Position numbers and translations under genes: made by a program
Part shown: positions 53,882 to 62,514 of the stretch, one piece after another
How positions within the stretch are numbered: position 1 is the first letter of the stretch
Layout: every line of letters begins with the position of its first letter
DNA from: Bog-532 sp963742875
Lineage (GTDB): Bacteria; Actinomycetota; Actinomycetes; Streptosporangiales; Streptosporangiaceae
NCBI GenBank assembly: GCA_963742875.1
Contig: CAVUNO010000026.1
Span: forward strand, 62,001 to 126,000
Direction of reading: 5' to 3'
DNA: 64,000 nucleotides
The notes under the pieces: model-generated
Databases searched by the model: none
Told to the model about the DNA's origin: nothing
What the model saw: only the letters and a program-made list of their open reading frames with translations

Positions 53882-54577
53882 GTGCTGCTGTGCGCCGATG
53901 CCGCCGCTGCGTCCGCGGACCTGGCGGGCGGGACGCTGGCCTGCCCGTCCTGCCGCGCCGGGCGGCTGAAGCGGTGGGGATACGGCCGGGAGCGGGCGGT
54001 TCGCCTGCTGGCCGGCGCGACAGCGCGACTGCGCCCGCAGCGGGCGCGCTGCGGCTCGTGCAGGCGGACCCAGGTCCTGCTGCCGTCGTGGTGCGCGCCG
54101 AGGCGGGCCGACGGCATCGAGGTCATCGGCACTGCGGCTGGGATGGCGCTGGCCGGGGCGGGGTGCGGGCGGATCAGCGGCGGGCTGGGCGTCCCGGCCG
54201 CGACCGTGCGCGGCTGGCTGCGCCGGCTCCGCTCCCGGGCCGAGGAGATGCGCCAGGACGCGATGTTCCAGCTCGGCTTCATCGGCGGCGTCGATCCGGT
54301 GCTGCCGGGGCCGTCCGGGTCGCCGCTGGGTGACGCGCTCAGTGCCGTCGCCGCGGCCGCGCACGCGGCCATCACCGGGCACGGCTTCACCCGGGCGGAC
54401 CTGTGGCCGCTGCTGGGCCGGTACGGCCTGGCCCGGCACCTCGCGCCTGCCCGGGCCAGGCTGACCACCGTCGGCTGGCCGGCGGGCCGGCCAGGGCACC
54501 GGCATGCCCGCGGCCTGGCCGCGACACTCACCATGACCACGACGACGCCGCCAGCGCCGCTCGCCGCGACACCGTGA
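53882..54577 (+). CDS. DUF6431-type zinc-ribbon/helix-turn-helix protein
   Basis: 231 residues. Zinc-ribbon Cys pairs LACPSCRAGRLKRWGYGRER and RARCGSCRRTQVLLPSWCAP (residues about 21-70). A helix-turn-helix follows (GRISGGLGVPAATVRGWLRR, near 100-120), then an Ala-rich helical tail. DUF6431 proteins are found between recombinases in actinomycete elements; they look like small DNA-binding accessory factors, distantly like the zinc-ribbon N-terminus of some transposases. GTG at 53882 is the first start in frame; the ribosome site is weak. This gene is entirely lost in the copy at 1.9 kb. Confidence 0.75.
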   Translation: MLLCADAAAASADLAGGTLACPSCRAGRLKRWGYGRERAVRLLAGATARLRPQRARCGSCRRTQVLLPSWCAPRRADGIEVIGTAAGMALAGAGCGRISGGLGVPAATVRGWLRRLRSRAEEMRQDAMFQLGFIGGVDPVLPGPSGSPLGDALSAVAAAAHAAITGHGFTRADLWPLLGRYGLARHLAPARARLTTVGWPAGRPGHRHARGLAATLTMTTTTPPAPLAATP

Positions 54578-54706
54578 GCAGCACGCCGCCACCATGAGCA
54601 CGAACCGCCGGATACACGCCCGGAATGTCCGGTTCTACATGCTCATCTTGAACGTCGCCTTCATGCTCATTTTGAGTGACCGGTAACAGCTGGCTGGCGG
54701 GGAGGC

Positions 54707-56986
54707 ATGATGCCGTCAGCGGGGGCGGGGCACGAGCCCAGGCTGGGAGAAGGGGGCGCCGTTGCCCGGCTGACGGCGCTGACTGACCAGGGTTTCCTGG
54801 CCGAGGCCGGATGGGACGCCGGCACCCGGGTGCTGTCGCTTCCGTCCGGGCACCCGCTGCTGGGCTGGCGGGCGTGCCCGTCACCGGGATGCGGGAACCC
54901 GCTGTATGGCCGCGACCAGGAATGCGGGGCGTGCCGGAACGGCGGTGCCGCAGGACCTGCTGCCACATCAGGCGGTGTCATGCATCTGGCTCCCGCCGCC
55001 GGTGCCCGCGATCTGTGCCGCGTGGCGGCGTGCGGACGCCAGCGGGGGAACCGCCGCTACTGCCGTGCTCATCACGAGCGCGTCCTCGCGCTGCGGTCCG
55101 GTCCGTCCTTCGACGAGCCCGCGTGGCAGGAGACTGAGCCGGCGGTTGAGGGACCCGGGCAGGTCAGCCTGCACGGGCTGAGCCAGCGGGCGATCACCGA
55201 GATGCTGTACGGGCTGCAGCAGCGCACCCGTGACGGCGCGGCCACCGACCCGGGGCGGCTCCGCCAGATCGCCTGGGAACTGCGCAGGATCAGGGCCGCG
55301 AGCATCGGCGAGATCAGCGGCGGGGACCGCACGCAGCACCGGCTCGCGCGCTGTCTCGCGCGGCACGCGGCCAGGGCGTTCCAGGACCCGGAGACCGAGA
55401 CCCGCAAGGACGTGTGGGACCTGGCGGTCTTCGGGCTGCCCGGGCGCCTGGCCTTCACTGCGATCAGGCAGCCATGGCTGCGGGAGACCGCCAGGCGGTG
55501 GGCCGCCGACAACCTGCCGCGCCGCCGCGGCAAGATCGCCGCCGCCCCGGTCCGGCACTACCTGGCGAGCCTGGCCCTGTTGTCGGACAGCCTCCACGGC
55601 GCCCGTGCCGACCACGGCGAGGACCCCGCACTGCTCGGCCGCGCCGACATCGAATCATTCGTGCACCGGCTGACCTTCCTGGCCGGCCAGCAGCGGATCT
55701 CCGCTGATGCCCGCACCCGGACCTGCCGGGAGATCCGCCACCTGCTCGGCCAGTTCCGTGCGCTCGGGCTGACCCGGGCGGGCGGCCCGGCCGCCGGGCT
55801 GCCCGAGGACTTCGCCGTGCGCGGCAGCGACATCCCGCTCAACCCGGACGATCCTGACGCCGGCCGCGACCTGCCGCCCGAGATCATGCGCCAGCTGTGC
55901 AGCTACCTGCCCGCCCTGCAAAACGTATCGTGCCGCGAGACCCGGGTGGCGGCCGAGCTGATGATCGACACCGGCCGCCGCCCGGACGAAATCTGCGCGC
56001 TGCCGTGGGCCTGCCTGGAATACGACGAGCCCGGGCACCTCCCGGTCCTGGTCTACTTCAACCACAAGTCCGCCCGTCAGGGACGGCGGCTCCCGATCGC
56101 ACAGGCCACCGCCGGCCTCATCGTCACCCAGAAGACACGAGTGCACGACCGGTTCCCGGACACCGCGCTGGGCGAGCTGACGCTTCTGCCCGCCGCATAC
56201 GCGAACCCGTACGGCCGGCGAGCCATCACCGAAGGGCACTTCGGCGCACGGCACCGCGAATGGATCGGCAAGGCGCCGCCGCTGCTGCGCGCCGACGGCA
56301 CCGAGTTCGACAAGGCACGCGTGATTCCCTGCGCCTACCGGCACACCTACGCGCAACGGCACGCCGACGCCGGCGTCCCGGTGGACGTGCTCGCCACGCT
56401 CATGGACCACCGCAGGTTCGATACCACCCGCGGCTACTACTCCGTCGGCGAGCCGCGCCGCAGGGAAGCCGTCGACCGGGTCACCGCGCTGCAGTTCGAC
56501 CGGCACGGCAACCGCATCTGGCACGAGGCCAGGGCACTGCTGGACACCGAGCACGCCCGCCGGGCGATCAGCGCGGTCGCCGTGCCGTTCGGCACCTGCT
56601 CCGAGCCCTCCAACGTCCAGGCAGGAGGAAACGCCTGCCCTTACCGGTTCCGGTGCGCTGGCTGCGACCACTTCCGCACCGACGTGTCCTACCTGCCCGA
56701 CCTGCACGCCTACCTCGATGACCTGCTCCGCACCCGGGAACGCGTGCTCGCCGCAGCCACGATCGACCAGTGGGCGCGCGACGAGGCGGTCCCGTCCCAG
56801 GAGGAAATCACCCGGATCCGCCGGCTCATCGGCCGGGTCGAAAACGGGCTGGATGACCTGACTGCCGCCGAACGCGAGCAGACCGAGCAGGCCGTCGCCA
56901 TCGTCCGCCGCCACCGCACCGTCACCCTTGGCATGCCGCGGCTGCGCCAGGCGCTCCCGGATGTCCGCCCGGAGCGCTCCGCGTGA
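54707..56986 (+). CDS. Large tyrosine recombinase B (TnpB-like)
   Basis: 759 residues. The N-terminus holds a Cys-rich zinc site (ACPSPGCGNPLYGRDQECGA then CRVAACGRQRGNRRYCRAHH). A long helical middle part follows (ISGGDRTQHRLARCLARHAA and on), then the catalytic domain near 440-650: Arg in MIDTGRRPDEICALPWACLE, YRHTYAQRHADAGVPVDVLA, MDHRRFDTTRGYYSVG with the nucleophile Tyr. After it comes another Cys cluster (GGNACPYRFRCAGCDHFRTD), typical of TnpB-like recombinases. ATG 54707/54710 follows GGGGAGGC. Stop overlaps the DUF6262 start by 4 bases. Residues 66 to the end are identical to the chimera at 1377. Confidence 0.9.
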   Translation: MMPSAGAGHEPRLGEGGAVARLTALTDQGFLAEAGWDAGTRVLSLPSGHPLLGWRACPSPGCGNPLYGRDQECGACRNGGAAGPAATSGGVMHLAPAAGARDLCRVAACGRQRGNRRYCRAHHERVLALRSGPSFDEPAWQETEPAVEGPGQVSLHGLSQRAITEMLYGLQQRTRDGAATDPGRLRQIAWELRRIRAASIGEISGGDRTQHRLARCLARHAARAFQDPETETRKDVWDLAVFGLPGRLAFTAIRQPWLRETARRWAADNLPRRRGKIAAAPVRHYLASLALLSDSLHGARADHGEDPALLGRADIESFVHRLTFLAGQQRISADARTRTCREIRHLLGQFRALGLTRAGGPAAGLPEDFAVRGSDIPLNPDDPDAGRDLPPEIMRQLCSYLPALQNVSCRETRVAAELMIDTGRRPDEICALPWACLEYDEPGHLPVLVYFNHKSARQGRRLPIAQATAGLIVTQKTRVHDRFPDTALGELTLLPAAYANPYGRRAITEGHFGARHREWIGKAPPLLRADGTEFDKARVIPCAYRHTYAQRHADAGVPVDVLATLMDHRRFDTTRGYYSVGEPRRREAVDRVTALQFDRHGNRIWHEARALLDTEHARRAISAVAVPFGTCSEPSNVQAGGNACPYRFRCAGCDHFRTDVSYLPDLHAYLDDLLRTRERVLAAATIDQWARDEAVPSQEEITRIRRLIGRVENGLDDLTAAEREQTEQAVAIVRRHRTVTLGMPRLRQALPDVRPERSA

Positions 56987-57528
56987 CCGCGCCCGCGCCG
57001 ACCGCCGCGCTGCGCGGGCGCCAGGCCGACTCCGCCCGGCGCCGGGACCGCGTCCTCAAGGCCATCAGCACCGCCACCGCTGACAGGCAGGAAATCAGCG
57101 CCAGCGGTATCGCCCGGGCAGCCGGAGTCGACCGGACCTTCCTCTACCGGCACCGCGACCTGATCGAGCAGATCCACGCCGCCCAGGCACAGGTGCCGTC
57201 CGCCCCCGCCGCGGCCGGCCCTGCCGTCAGCCACGCGTCCTTGCAAGCCGACCTGCTGAACGCCCAGCAGCGAGCCACCCGCCTCGCCGTTCACGTCCAC
57301 CAGCTCGAACGCCGGCTCCCCGGCCTGCTCGGCGAGCATGCCTGGCAGGAGTCCGGGCTCGGCCCGCCCGCCGACATCGACACGATCAAGCAGCAGAACC
57401 TCGCCCTGGAACAGCAGATCATCGATCTGCGTCTCCAGCTCCAGGAGCGCGACCAGGACCTGACCGCCGCCCGGGCCGCCAACCGCGAGCTCATGGCCCA
57501 GCTCAACGCGAGCACGCCACGTAGATGA
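56983..57528 (+). CDS. DUF6262 family recombinase partner (TnpC-like), copy 2
   Basis: 181 residues, same sequence as 4013-4558: helix-turn-helix (GIARAAGVDRTFLYRHRDLI) plus a C-terminal coiled coil. Overlaps the end of recombinase B by 4 bases, the usual translational coupling of these partners. Probably a DNA-binding helper of the large recombinase. Confidence 0.75.
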   Translation: MTAPAPTAALRGRQADSARRRDRVLKAISTATADRQEISASGIARAAGVDRTFLYRHRDLIEQIHAAQAQVPSAPAAAGPAVSHASLQADLLNAQQRATRLAVHVHQLERRLPGLLGEHAWQESGLGPPADIDTIKQQNLALEQQIIDLRLQLQERDQDLTAARAANRELMAQLNASTPRR

Positions 57529-57947
57529 CCGAGCCCGGCAAACACCACACCTATTGCGCTAACAGCCCGGAACCTTGAACCACTGACCAGGGAAAACGAT
57601 AACGACATCCCACATGCCCGTTTTGCACCCCGAGAGAATCCGCGTCGTTCGCCACGAGCGCCGGACGTCACTCACGGCGAGCCTCGGTTGCTGGCATGCC
57701 TATCCAGTGGGCGTCTCCGCCGTGCCCACCCTGGCACCGGGATCCTCACCTTGGCGGCTCCAGCCGGCGCATGGCGGTACCCCGGCTTACGTCACGGACG
57801 GTGACGGCAGGGCCGGGATGCGGCGCGCGAGATCCGCCGATCTGGTCGGCTGTCTGATCGTTGGCCTGGCGGTCCGTGCTGCGCCCGAACGATCGTTCGG
57901 TATGCGCAGGGGTGCGGTCAGCCTTGGCTGATTCCAGCGCGGTCCGC

Positions 57948-58868
57948 TCAGGACGGCCGGCGGGCAGCCAGGATCGGTGGTGCCCCCGGCGGGGTGTTGA
58001 GCGGGGTCGGTGACTCAAAGCCCGCCGCCTGCAGCAATTCCCCCCGTTCGCCGTCGCTGAGCATGGTGCCCCCGGTCAGATGCACCTGCCAGCGGGCGAT
58101 CTCATCTTTGGCTCCTGGCTGGAAGGTGGAACCGGGCACCAACAGCCACCCACCTGGCCGCAGGGCCCGCAACACGCGCGGCAGGCCCTCGCGGACGGCA
58201 GCGGCCGGTATGAAGGGCAGCGGGAGCCAGGCCAGGTCGAACACCTGGTCGTCCTCGAGTGCCTGCACGCCCTGGCACCGCAGCTCGATGCGCTCGGCCA
58301 GGCCGTGGCGGGCCAGCGTGGCGGCGGCGAGCTCGATCGCGCGGGGCAGCGGGTCGATGCCCACGACGTTGGCCCCCGGTACTGCCCGGCAGAATGCGCA
58401 GGCCAGTTCGGCCACGCCGACGCCGACATCGAGGAGCACGCCATGGCCGCTGGCGAAACGTTCGGCCAGCCCGTCGAGGACGGGGATGGCGAAGACGGCG
58501 AAGCCGCGGCCGCCCATCGCCGACGCCCGGCCCTGGGCGACCAGGATCTCATCAGTGAATGCGCCCCAGTCTCCGCCGTGCCCCTCCCTGAAGGCGGCGG
58601 TCGCCGCCTGGCCGAGGGTGCTGCGGATGCCGTCAGCGAAGGCCGGCCCCCAGCCGCGGAGTGCCTCTGCGAACGCGGGCGCCGGCGTCAGCCCGGCTTC
58701 GGTTGCCTCCAGCAGGCCGTAGGACGCCAGGACCCGGGCGGCCGGGTCGTCCACGTTGAGCGGCGCTTCAAAGCCCCTTGACAACACCGACGCCATCGCG
58801 CTCAGCGTCCAGACCGCGTTCGTCAGCTCCCCGATAGCCAACCCGACCTGCTCCTTCGTCTCGAACAC
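57948..58868 (-). CDS. Class I SAM-dependent methyltransferase
   Basis: 306 residues. N-terminal helical part (VGLAIGELTNAVWTLSAMAS, then ASYGLLEATEAGLTPAPAFA, a winged-helix-like dimerisation region as in O-methyltransferases). SAM fold follows: GHGVLLDVGVGVAELACAFC (motif I, near 160-180), NVVGIDPLPRAIELAAATLA (acidic ribose-binding Asp near 193), FDLAWLPLPFIPAAAVREGL and LRPGGWLLVPG. Substrate unknown. GTG at 58868 follows GCGGAGGTGGCCC; longer frames lack a ribosome site. It is 140 bases right of the recombinase-module edge. Confidence 0.85.
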   Translation of the reverse strand: MFETKEQVGLAIGELTNAVWTLSAMASVLSRGFEAPLNVDDPAARVLASYGLLEATEAGLTPAPAFAEALRGWGPAFADGIRSTLGQAATAAFREGHGGDWGAFTDEILVAQGRASAMGGRGFAVFAIPVLDGLAERFASGHGVLLDVGVGVAELACAFCRAVPGANVVGIDPLPRAIELAAATLARHGLAERIELRCQGVQALEDDQVFDLAWLPLPFIPAAAVREGLPRVLRALRPGGWLLVPGSTFQPGAKDEIARWQVHLTGGTMLSDGERGELLQAAGFESPTPLNTPPGAPPILAARRPS

Positions 58869-59280
58869 GGGCCACCTCCGCAAAGTAGCGATACGCCGTA
58901 ACGTAACGATGTTGCCGGCAGTCGAGCCATACTGAAGCCGCCTCGCCGCTGCCGTACGCCAGACTGCCACTACCGCGCGACCGCCTCCGGCTTGGGCCCG
59001 GCGCACACACTGCCACCTGATTGAGACTTCTGGTAGACGGTGCGGGCCTGGCCGGGATGGCAGTGAGTCGGGGCGTAGCGTTGAGAGGTCCCGGTGGGCT
59101 GGCTCTCTAACCGCCTGCCGGCCCCCCTTGCTGGGCCTGGCTTACGAACGACGTGCCGGCGTGCCGGGGCCTCGCCCGTGGTGTGGCTCAAAAGAGGCGC
59201 GAGCGCCAGCGAGCTCGTTCTGGAATCAGGCGTGCCCCCACGGGTCCCCTTGCCGCGTCCAGGGTAGGAGGCAGGTCCGA
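58869..59280. other. Gap between methyltransferase and IS110 scrap
   Basis: Contains the methyltransferase ribosome site and, from about 59037, sequence leading to the IS110 transposase start that may be the IS left end. No gene. Confidence 0.5.
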
Positions 59281-59422
59281 TGACGGCAGTGATGATCGGG
59301 ATCGATCCGCACAAGGTTTCGCATACCGCGGTTGCGATCAGCGCGGCCGAGGAAGAACTAGGTGAGCTGCGGGTCCGGGCCTGCGCCGGGCAGGCCGAGC
59401 AGCTGCTCGGCTGGGCGGCGGC
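59281..59422 (+). pseudogene. IS110-family transposase, N-terminal fragment
   Basis: MTAVMIGIDPHKVSHTAVAI, SAAEEELGELRVRACAGQAE and QLLGWAAA: the first acidic motif GIDPHK of IS110. It ends exactly at the deacetylase remnant, so the junction is a rearrangement. Different from the IS110 scrap at 25222. Confidence 0.7.
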
Positions 59423-59998
59423 CATGTCCGGTAGCCGGCCTTGCGGGCCGCCCGCTCGATCAGCGCTGTCGCGTACCGCGTTTGCGACGGCCGGAACCAG
59501 CGGCCGATCGACCCGGTCAAGGCGCGCAGCCGCAGCGCACAGCCCGCGGTCTCCGCGTAGGCGCCTGAGCCGTCGATGGCCGCGATGTCCAGGTGATGCA
59601 GCGTGTGATTGCCGAGGTCGGTCGTGGCCGCCGCCCAGGATGCGGCGCGCCATCTGCGGGTACTGCTCGAGCCAGGTCCCGGCGGCCAGCACCGTGACCC
59701 GCGCTCCCGCCCGCTCTGCCTCGGCGAGCAGCTCGTCGGCCATCGATACGGGCCCCTGACCATGGAAGGTGAGCGCCGCCCGGGCCCGGTCACGTGGCCC
59801 GTGTACGACCTGCGGGCCGAGCTGCACCTGGGCGCTGCCAGGCAGGCTCACCGCCGGCGACGGTGCGGCAGGTGCCGATCCCGGACGGCTGCCGCCGGGG
59901 GACACACCGCCCCGTCGCGTGCTCGTGCACCCCGCCAGGCCGGCCCCGGTGGCGACCGCACCGCCCAGGAGCAAGAATTCCCGTCGCTCGATGGACAC
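59423..59998 (-). pseudogene. Polysaccharide deacetylase-like lipoprotein (copy 2), truncated and frameshifted
   Basis: GTG 59998 gives VSIERREFLLLGGAVATG and LAGCTST as in copy 1 (15019), then HGQGPVSMADELLAEAERAG. Near 59625 an indel moves the homology (LGNHTLHHLDIAAIDGSGAY) into another frame. It is cut after RKAGYRT by the IS110 fragment at 59422. About 85-90% similar to copy 1 by eye, inverted. Confidence 0.75.
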
Positions 59999-60313
59999 GC
60001 CCAGAAGACTACTCACCCTCGGCCAGCCCCGCCGCACCCATACTGCCGCCAACGTCCGCACTCGAACCAGCGAAGAAGCTCTGCCACAGAGCGTAGTCAA
60101 CTGGAAAGTTGGTCGAAGCGCGCATCGCCGCCGTTCGGCGCTCATCCTCTGGCCTTCATGATGCCCTCGCGGAGTGTTCGAGATCGGACATTATGGGCGG
60201 GTGCTGCGCTACGTACTGTTGCGCGACGCCCTTCGGAACCTCAGTCTTGAGCCCTCGGCAGGATGTCGTGCGGTGAATCATCTGGGCCTCACGGGATCGG
60301 ATCCGCTACAAGG

Positions 60314-61240
60314 ATGACAGCCGTGCGCCGCTACGAGGCGAGTATGTACGACAGCAACCGCTGGGACGGCTTCGAGCTCCGCCCCGGCGACATCATCATC
60401 AGCACCCCGCCAAAGTGCGGGACGACGTGGACGCAGATGATCTGCGCCCTGCTCATACTGCAGGAACCGGAGCTCCCGCTCCCGTTGGACACGCTCTCGC
60501 CGTGGATCGACATGGTGACTCGTGCCCGCACAGACGTGTTCGCGGACCTGGAAGCCCAGACGCACCGCCGGTTCATCAAGACCCACACGCCGCTCGACGG
60601 GATACCCAACGATCCGACGGTCACGTACATCTGCGTCGGGCGGGACCCGCGCGACGTGGGGCTGTCGATGGACCACCATATCGACAACACCGACATCGGC
60701 GCGTTCCTCAACCAACGCGAACGGGCGGCCGCGATCGACGGTATCGAGCTCGGACCATTGCGGCCACCGCGGCCGCGCCCCGACGGCGAGCGGGACCGCT
60801 TCTGGCAGTGGGTCGACGACGAGACGCCGTTGACGCAGGTCGGGTCGTCGCTGCGGCGCACTGTAGAGCACCTGCAGACGTTCCGGGACGCCGCCGACGA
60901 TCTCGACGTCGTGTATTTGCACTACGACGACCTAAAGGCCGACCTGGAGGGGCAGATGCGGCAGATGGCCGCGCGCCTCGGCATCGACGTCGACGAGCAC
61001 CGATGGCCCCGCCTGGTCCAGGCGGCGACGTTCGAGTCGATGCGCAGCAGGGCCGACACGACCGTCCCCGGCGGCGGTCCGGAGCACTGGATCGATCCCG
61101 CCGCGTTCTTCAGCCGCGGCACGAGCGGCCAGTGGCGCGACCTCCTCGACGACGCCGACCTCGCCCGGTACGCCGCGCGCGTGCGGGCGCTCGCGTCCGA
61201 CAACCTCGTCGAGTGGGTGCATCGCGAGCCGATCGACTGA
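60314..61240 (+). CDS. PAPS-dependent sulfotransferase
   Basis: 308 residues. The 5'-phosphosulfate loop IISTPPKCGTTWTQMICALL is at about 30-49, with Lys and Thr/Trp conserved. Catalytic-type HTPLDGIP and the 3'-phosphate motif VTYICVGRDPRDVGLSMDHH (Arg and Ser near 115-125) follow. The C-terminal GxxGxW box reads FFSRGTSGQWRDLL near 275-288. It transfers sulfate from PAPS to an alcohol, amine or sugar. ATG 60314 (AAGG before it) is preferred; ATG 60263 adds an unlikely 17-residue lead. GC content and codon use look normal. Flanked by decayed genes, so likely recently exposed cargo or a host gene. Confidence 0.9.
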   Translation: MTAVRRYEASMYDSNRWDGFELRPGDIIISTPPKCGTTWTQMICALLILQEPELPLPLDTLSPWIDMVTRARTDVFADLEAQTHRRFIKTHTPLDGIPNDPTVTYICVGRDPRDVGLSMDHHIDNTDIGAFLNQRERAAAIDGIELGPLRPPRPRPDGERDRFWQWVDDETPLTQVGSSLRRTVEHLQTFRDAADDLDVVYLHYDDLKADLEGQMRQMAARLGIDVDEHRWPRLVQAATFESMRSRADTTVPGGGPEHWIDPAAFFSRGTSGQWRDLLDDADLARYAARVRALASDNLVEWVHREPID

Positions 61241-61501
61241 GATCCCCGTCCGGCGGTATACCCGCACTACCCAAAGCTGATCGTCAGCGCCGACCGGCGC
61301 CCATAACTGCCGATCCGCGCTCGGGACCAACATCAGGGGTCTGCGCCTCAACCGACGCCGGATTCGGCGTTCCGCGCGCCCTGCCCGTCCGTGACATCCC
61401 GGCGCGGTCACTCGCCGTGTCGATGGCCGGCCAGTCGCAGGGTCACGGCAACGACTCCCTGAGCTGCCCTACGTTTTCCGGACAGGGAAATTGCGGCTAT
61501 T

Positions 61502-61690
61502 TTATGCGGCTTCCTGCCCGTTCAGGTACTCGTCCATGACTTCTTGCGGAGTCCTGTATCCGAGTCCCGAATGGAGACGAGTCCGATTATAGCGGAGCTC
61601 GATCCAGCGCGCAATATCTTCCCGGGCCTTTTCCCGGGTGGGGTAGACCGTCCTGTGCACTAGCTCGACCTTCAGCGTGCCGTTCACCGA
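61502..61690 (-). pseudogene. IS3-family transposase, C-terminal fragment
   Basis: NGTLKVELVHRTVYPTREKA, REDIARWIELRYNRTRLHSG and LGYRTPQEVMDEYL: the last 60 residues of IS3 OrfB (the RTRLHSGLGYRTP box). The rest of the catalytic domain is missing beyond 61690. Confidence 0.8.
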
Positions 61691-61826
61691 TTCGGCGAGC
61701 GCGCAATGCCGTTGAATTAAGGCTCTCGGATCCGGGTTTCCACATATCCACTGGCGGACACGCCGAAATCTGTGGACAACGCGCTAATAGTTGCCAGGAT
61801 GACAGCATCTCCCTTAGATTGGCGGA

Positions 61827-62490
61827 ATGCCGGAGATCGTGACCAGCAGCACCGACATGCCGTCATCCTTGACTGACGCCATTGGGATAGGGACGCTCAC
61901 CCGACTGGTTCCGCGTGAGCTAGTGGACGAGGTAGTCGCATCCGAAGGCCGTAAGGAGATCCGTAAGAATAAGCTCCCGGCGCGCGTAATGGTGTATTTC
62001 GTGATGGCCATGGCGTTGTTTTACGGCGACTCTTACGAAGAGGTCATGCGAAAGCTGGCCGACGGGCTGGATTATATGGGCACATGGCGGGAAGACTGGG
62101 AAACGCCCAGTCCAGGAGGCCTGTGTCACGCCCGGCAGAGACTCGGCGCGAAGGTAATGCGGGAGCTTTACGAGCGCGTCGCAGTACCGTGCGCGATGCG
62201 GTCGACTAAAGGCGCCTGGCTGGCCGGGCGACGCCTGATGGCGGTCGACGGATTCGGCATGGAAGCCCCGGACAGCGAGGAGAACGCCGAGTACTTCGGG
62301 TACGCGGGAAAGAAAGGACGGAGCGCGTTTCCCTTCGTCCGGATGGCAGCACTGACGGAATGCGGCACGCACGCGATCGTCGCCGCGGAAATAGGCAGAG
62401 ACGGAGAGGGCGAGGAGACCCTGACTCGGCGCATTCTGTCGAGCGGGGCCGTCGAGCCCGGGATGCTCGTCGGGTGCGTCTTGCTGAAAG
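61827..62490 (+). pseudogene. IS4-family transposase, interrupted
   Basis: MPEIVTSSTDMPSSLTDAIG, TLTRLVPRELVDEVVAS, LPARVMVYFVMAMALFYGDS and YEEVMRKLADGLDY form the N-terminal domain. LAGRRLMAVDGFGMEAPDSE carries the first catalytic Asp, then TRRILSSGAVEPGMLVG, where a second strand should follow. The homology ends at about 62490 and the next element begins. About 225 of the usual 400 residues remain. Confidence 0.8.
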
Positions 62491-62514
62491 GTGCCTCATT
62501 TCGGGGTGTTCCGG

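Larger units (their letters stand above)
52094..57808 (+). mobile_element. Recombinase module, full-length copy (Tn554-like layout)
   Basis: Four plus-strand genes: recombinase A, a DUF6431 protein, large recombinase B and DUF6262. Two tyrosine recombinases followed by a small coiled-coil helper is the TnpA-TnpB-TnpC plan of Tn554. The boundaries given are where identity with 1038-4838 starts and ends. Right of recombinase A the two copies share no internal part until 54900. The leader 52139-52432 and the tail 57529-57808 are non-coding and shared. No cargo gene lies inside. Confidence 0.75.
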
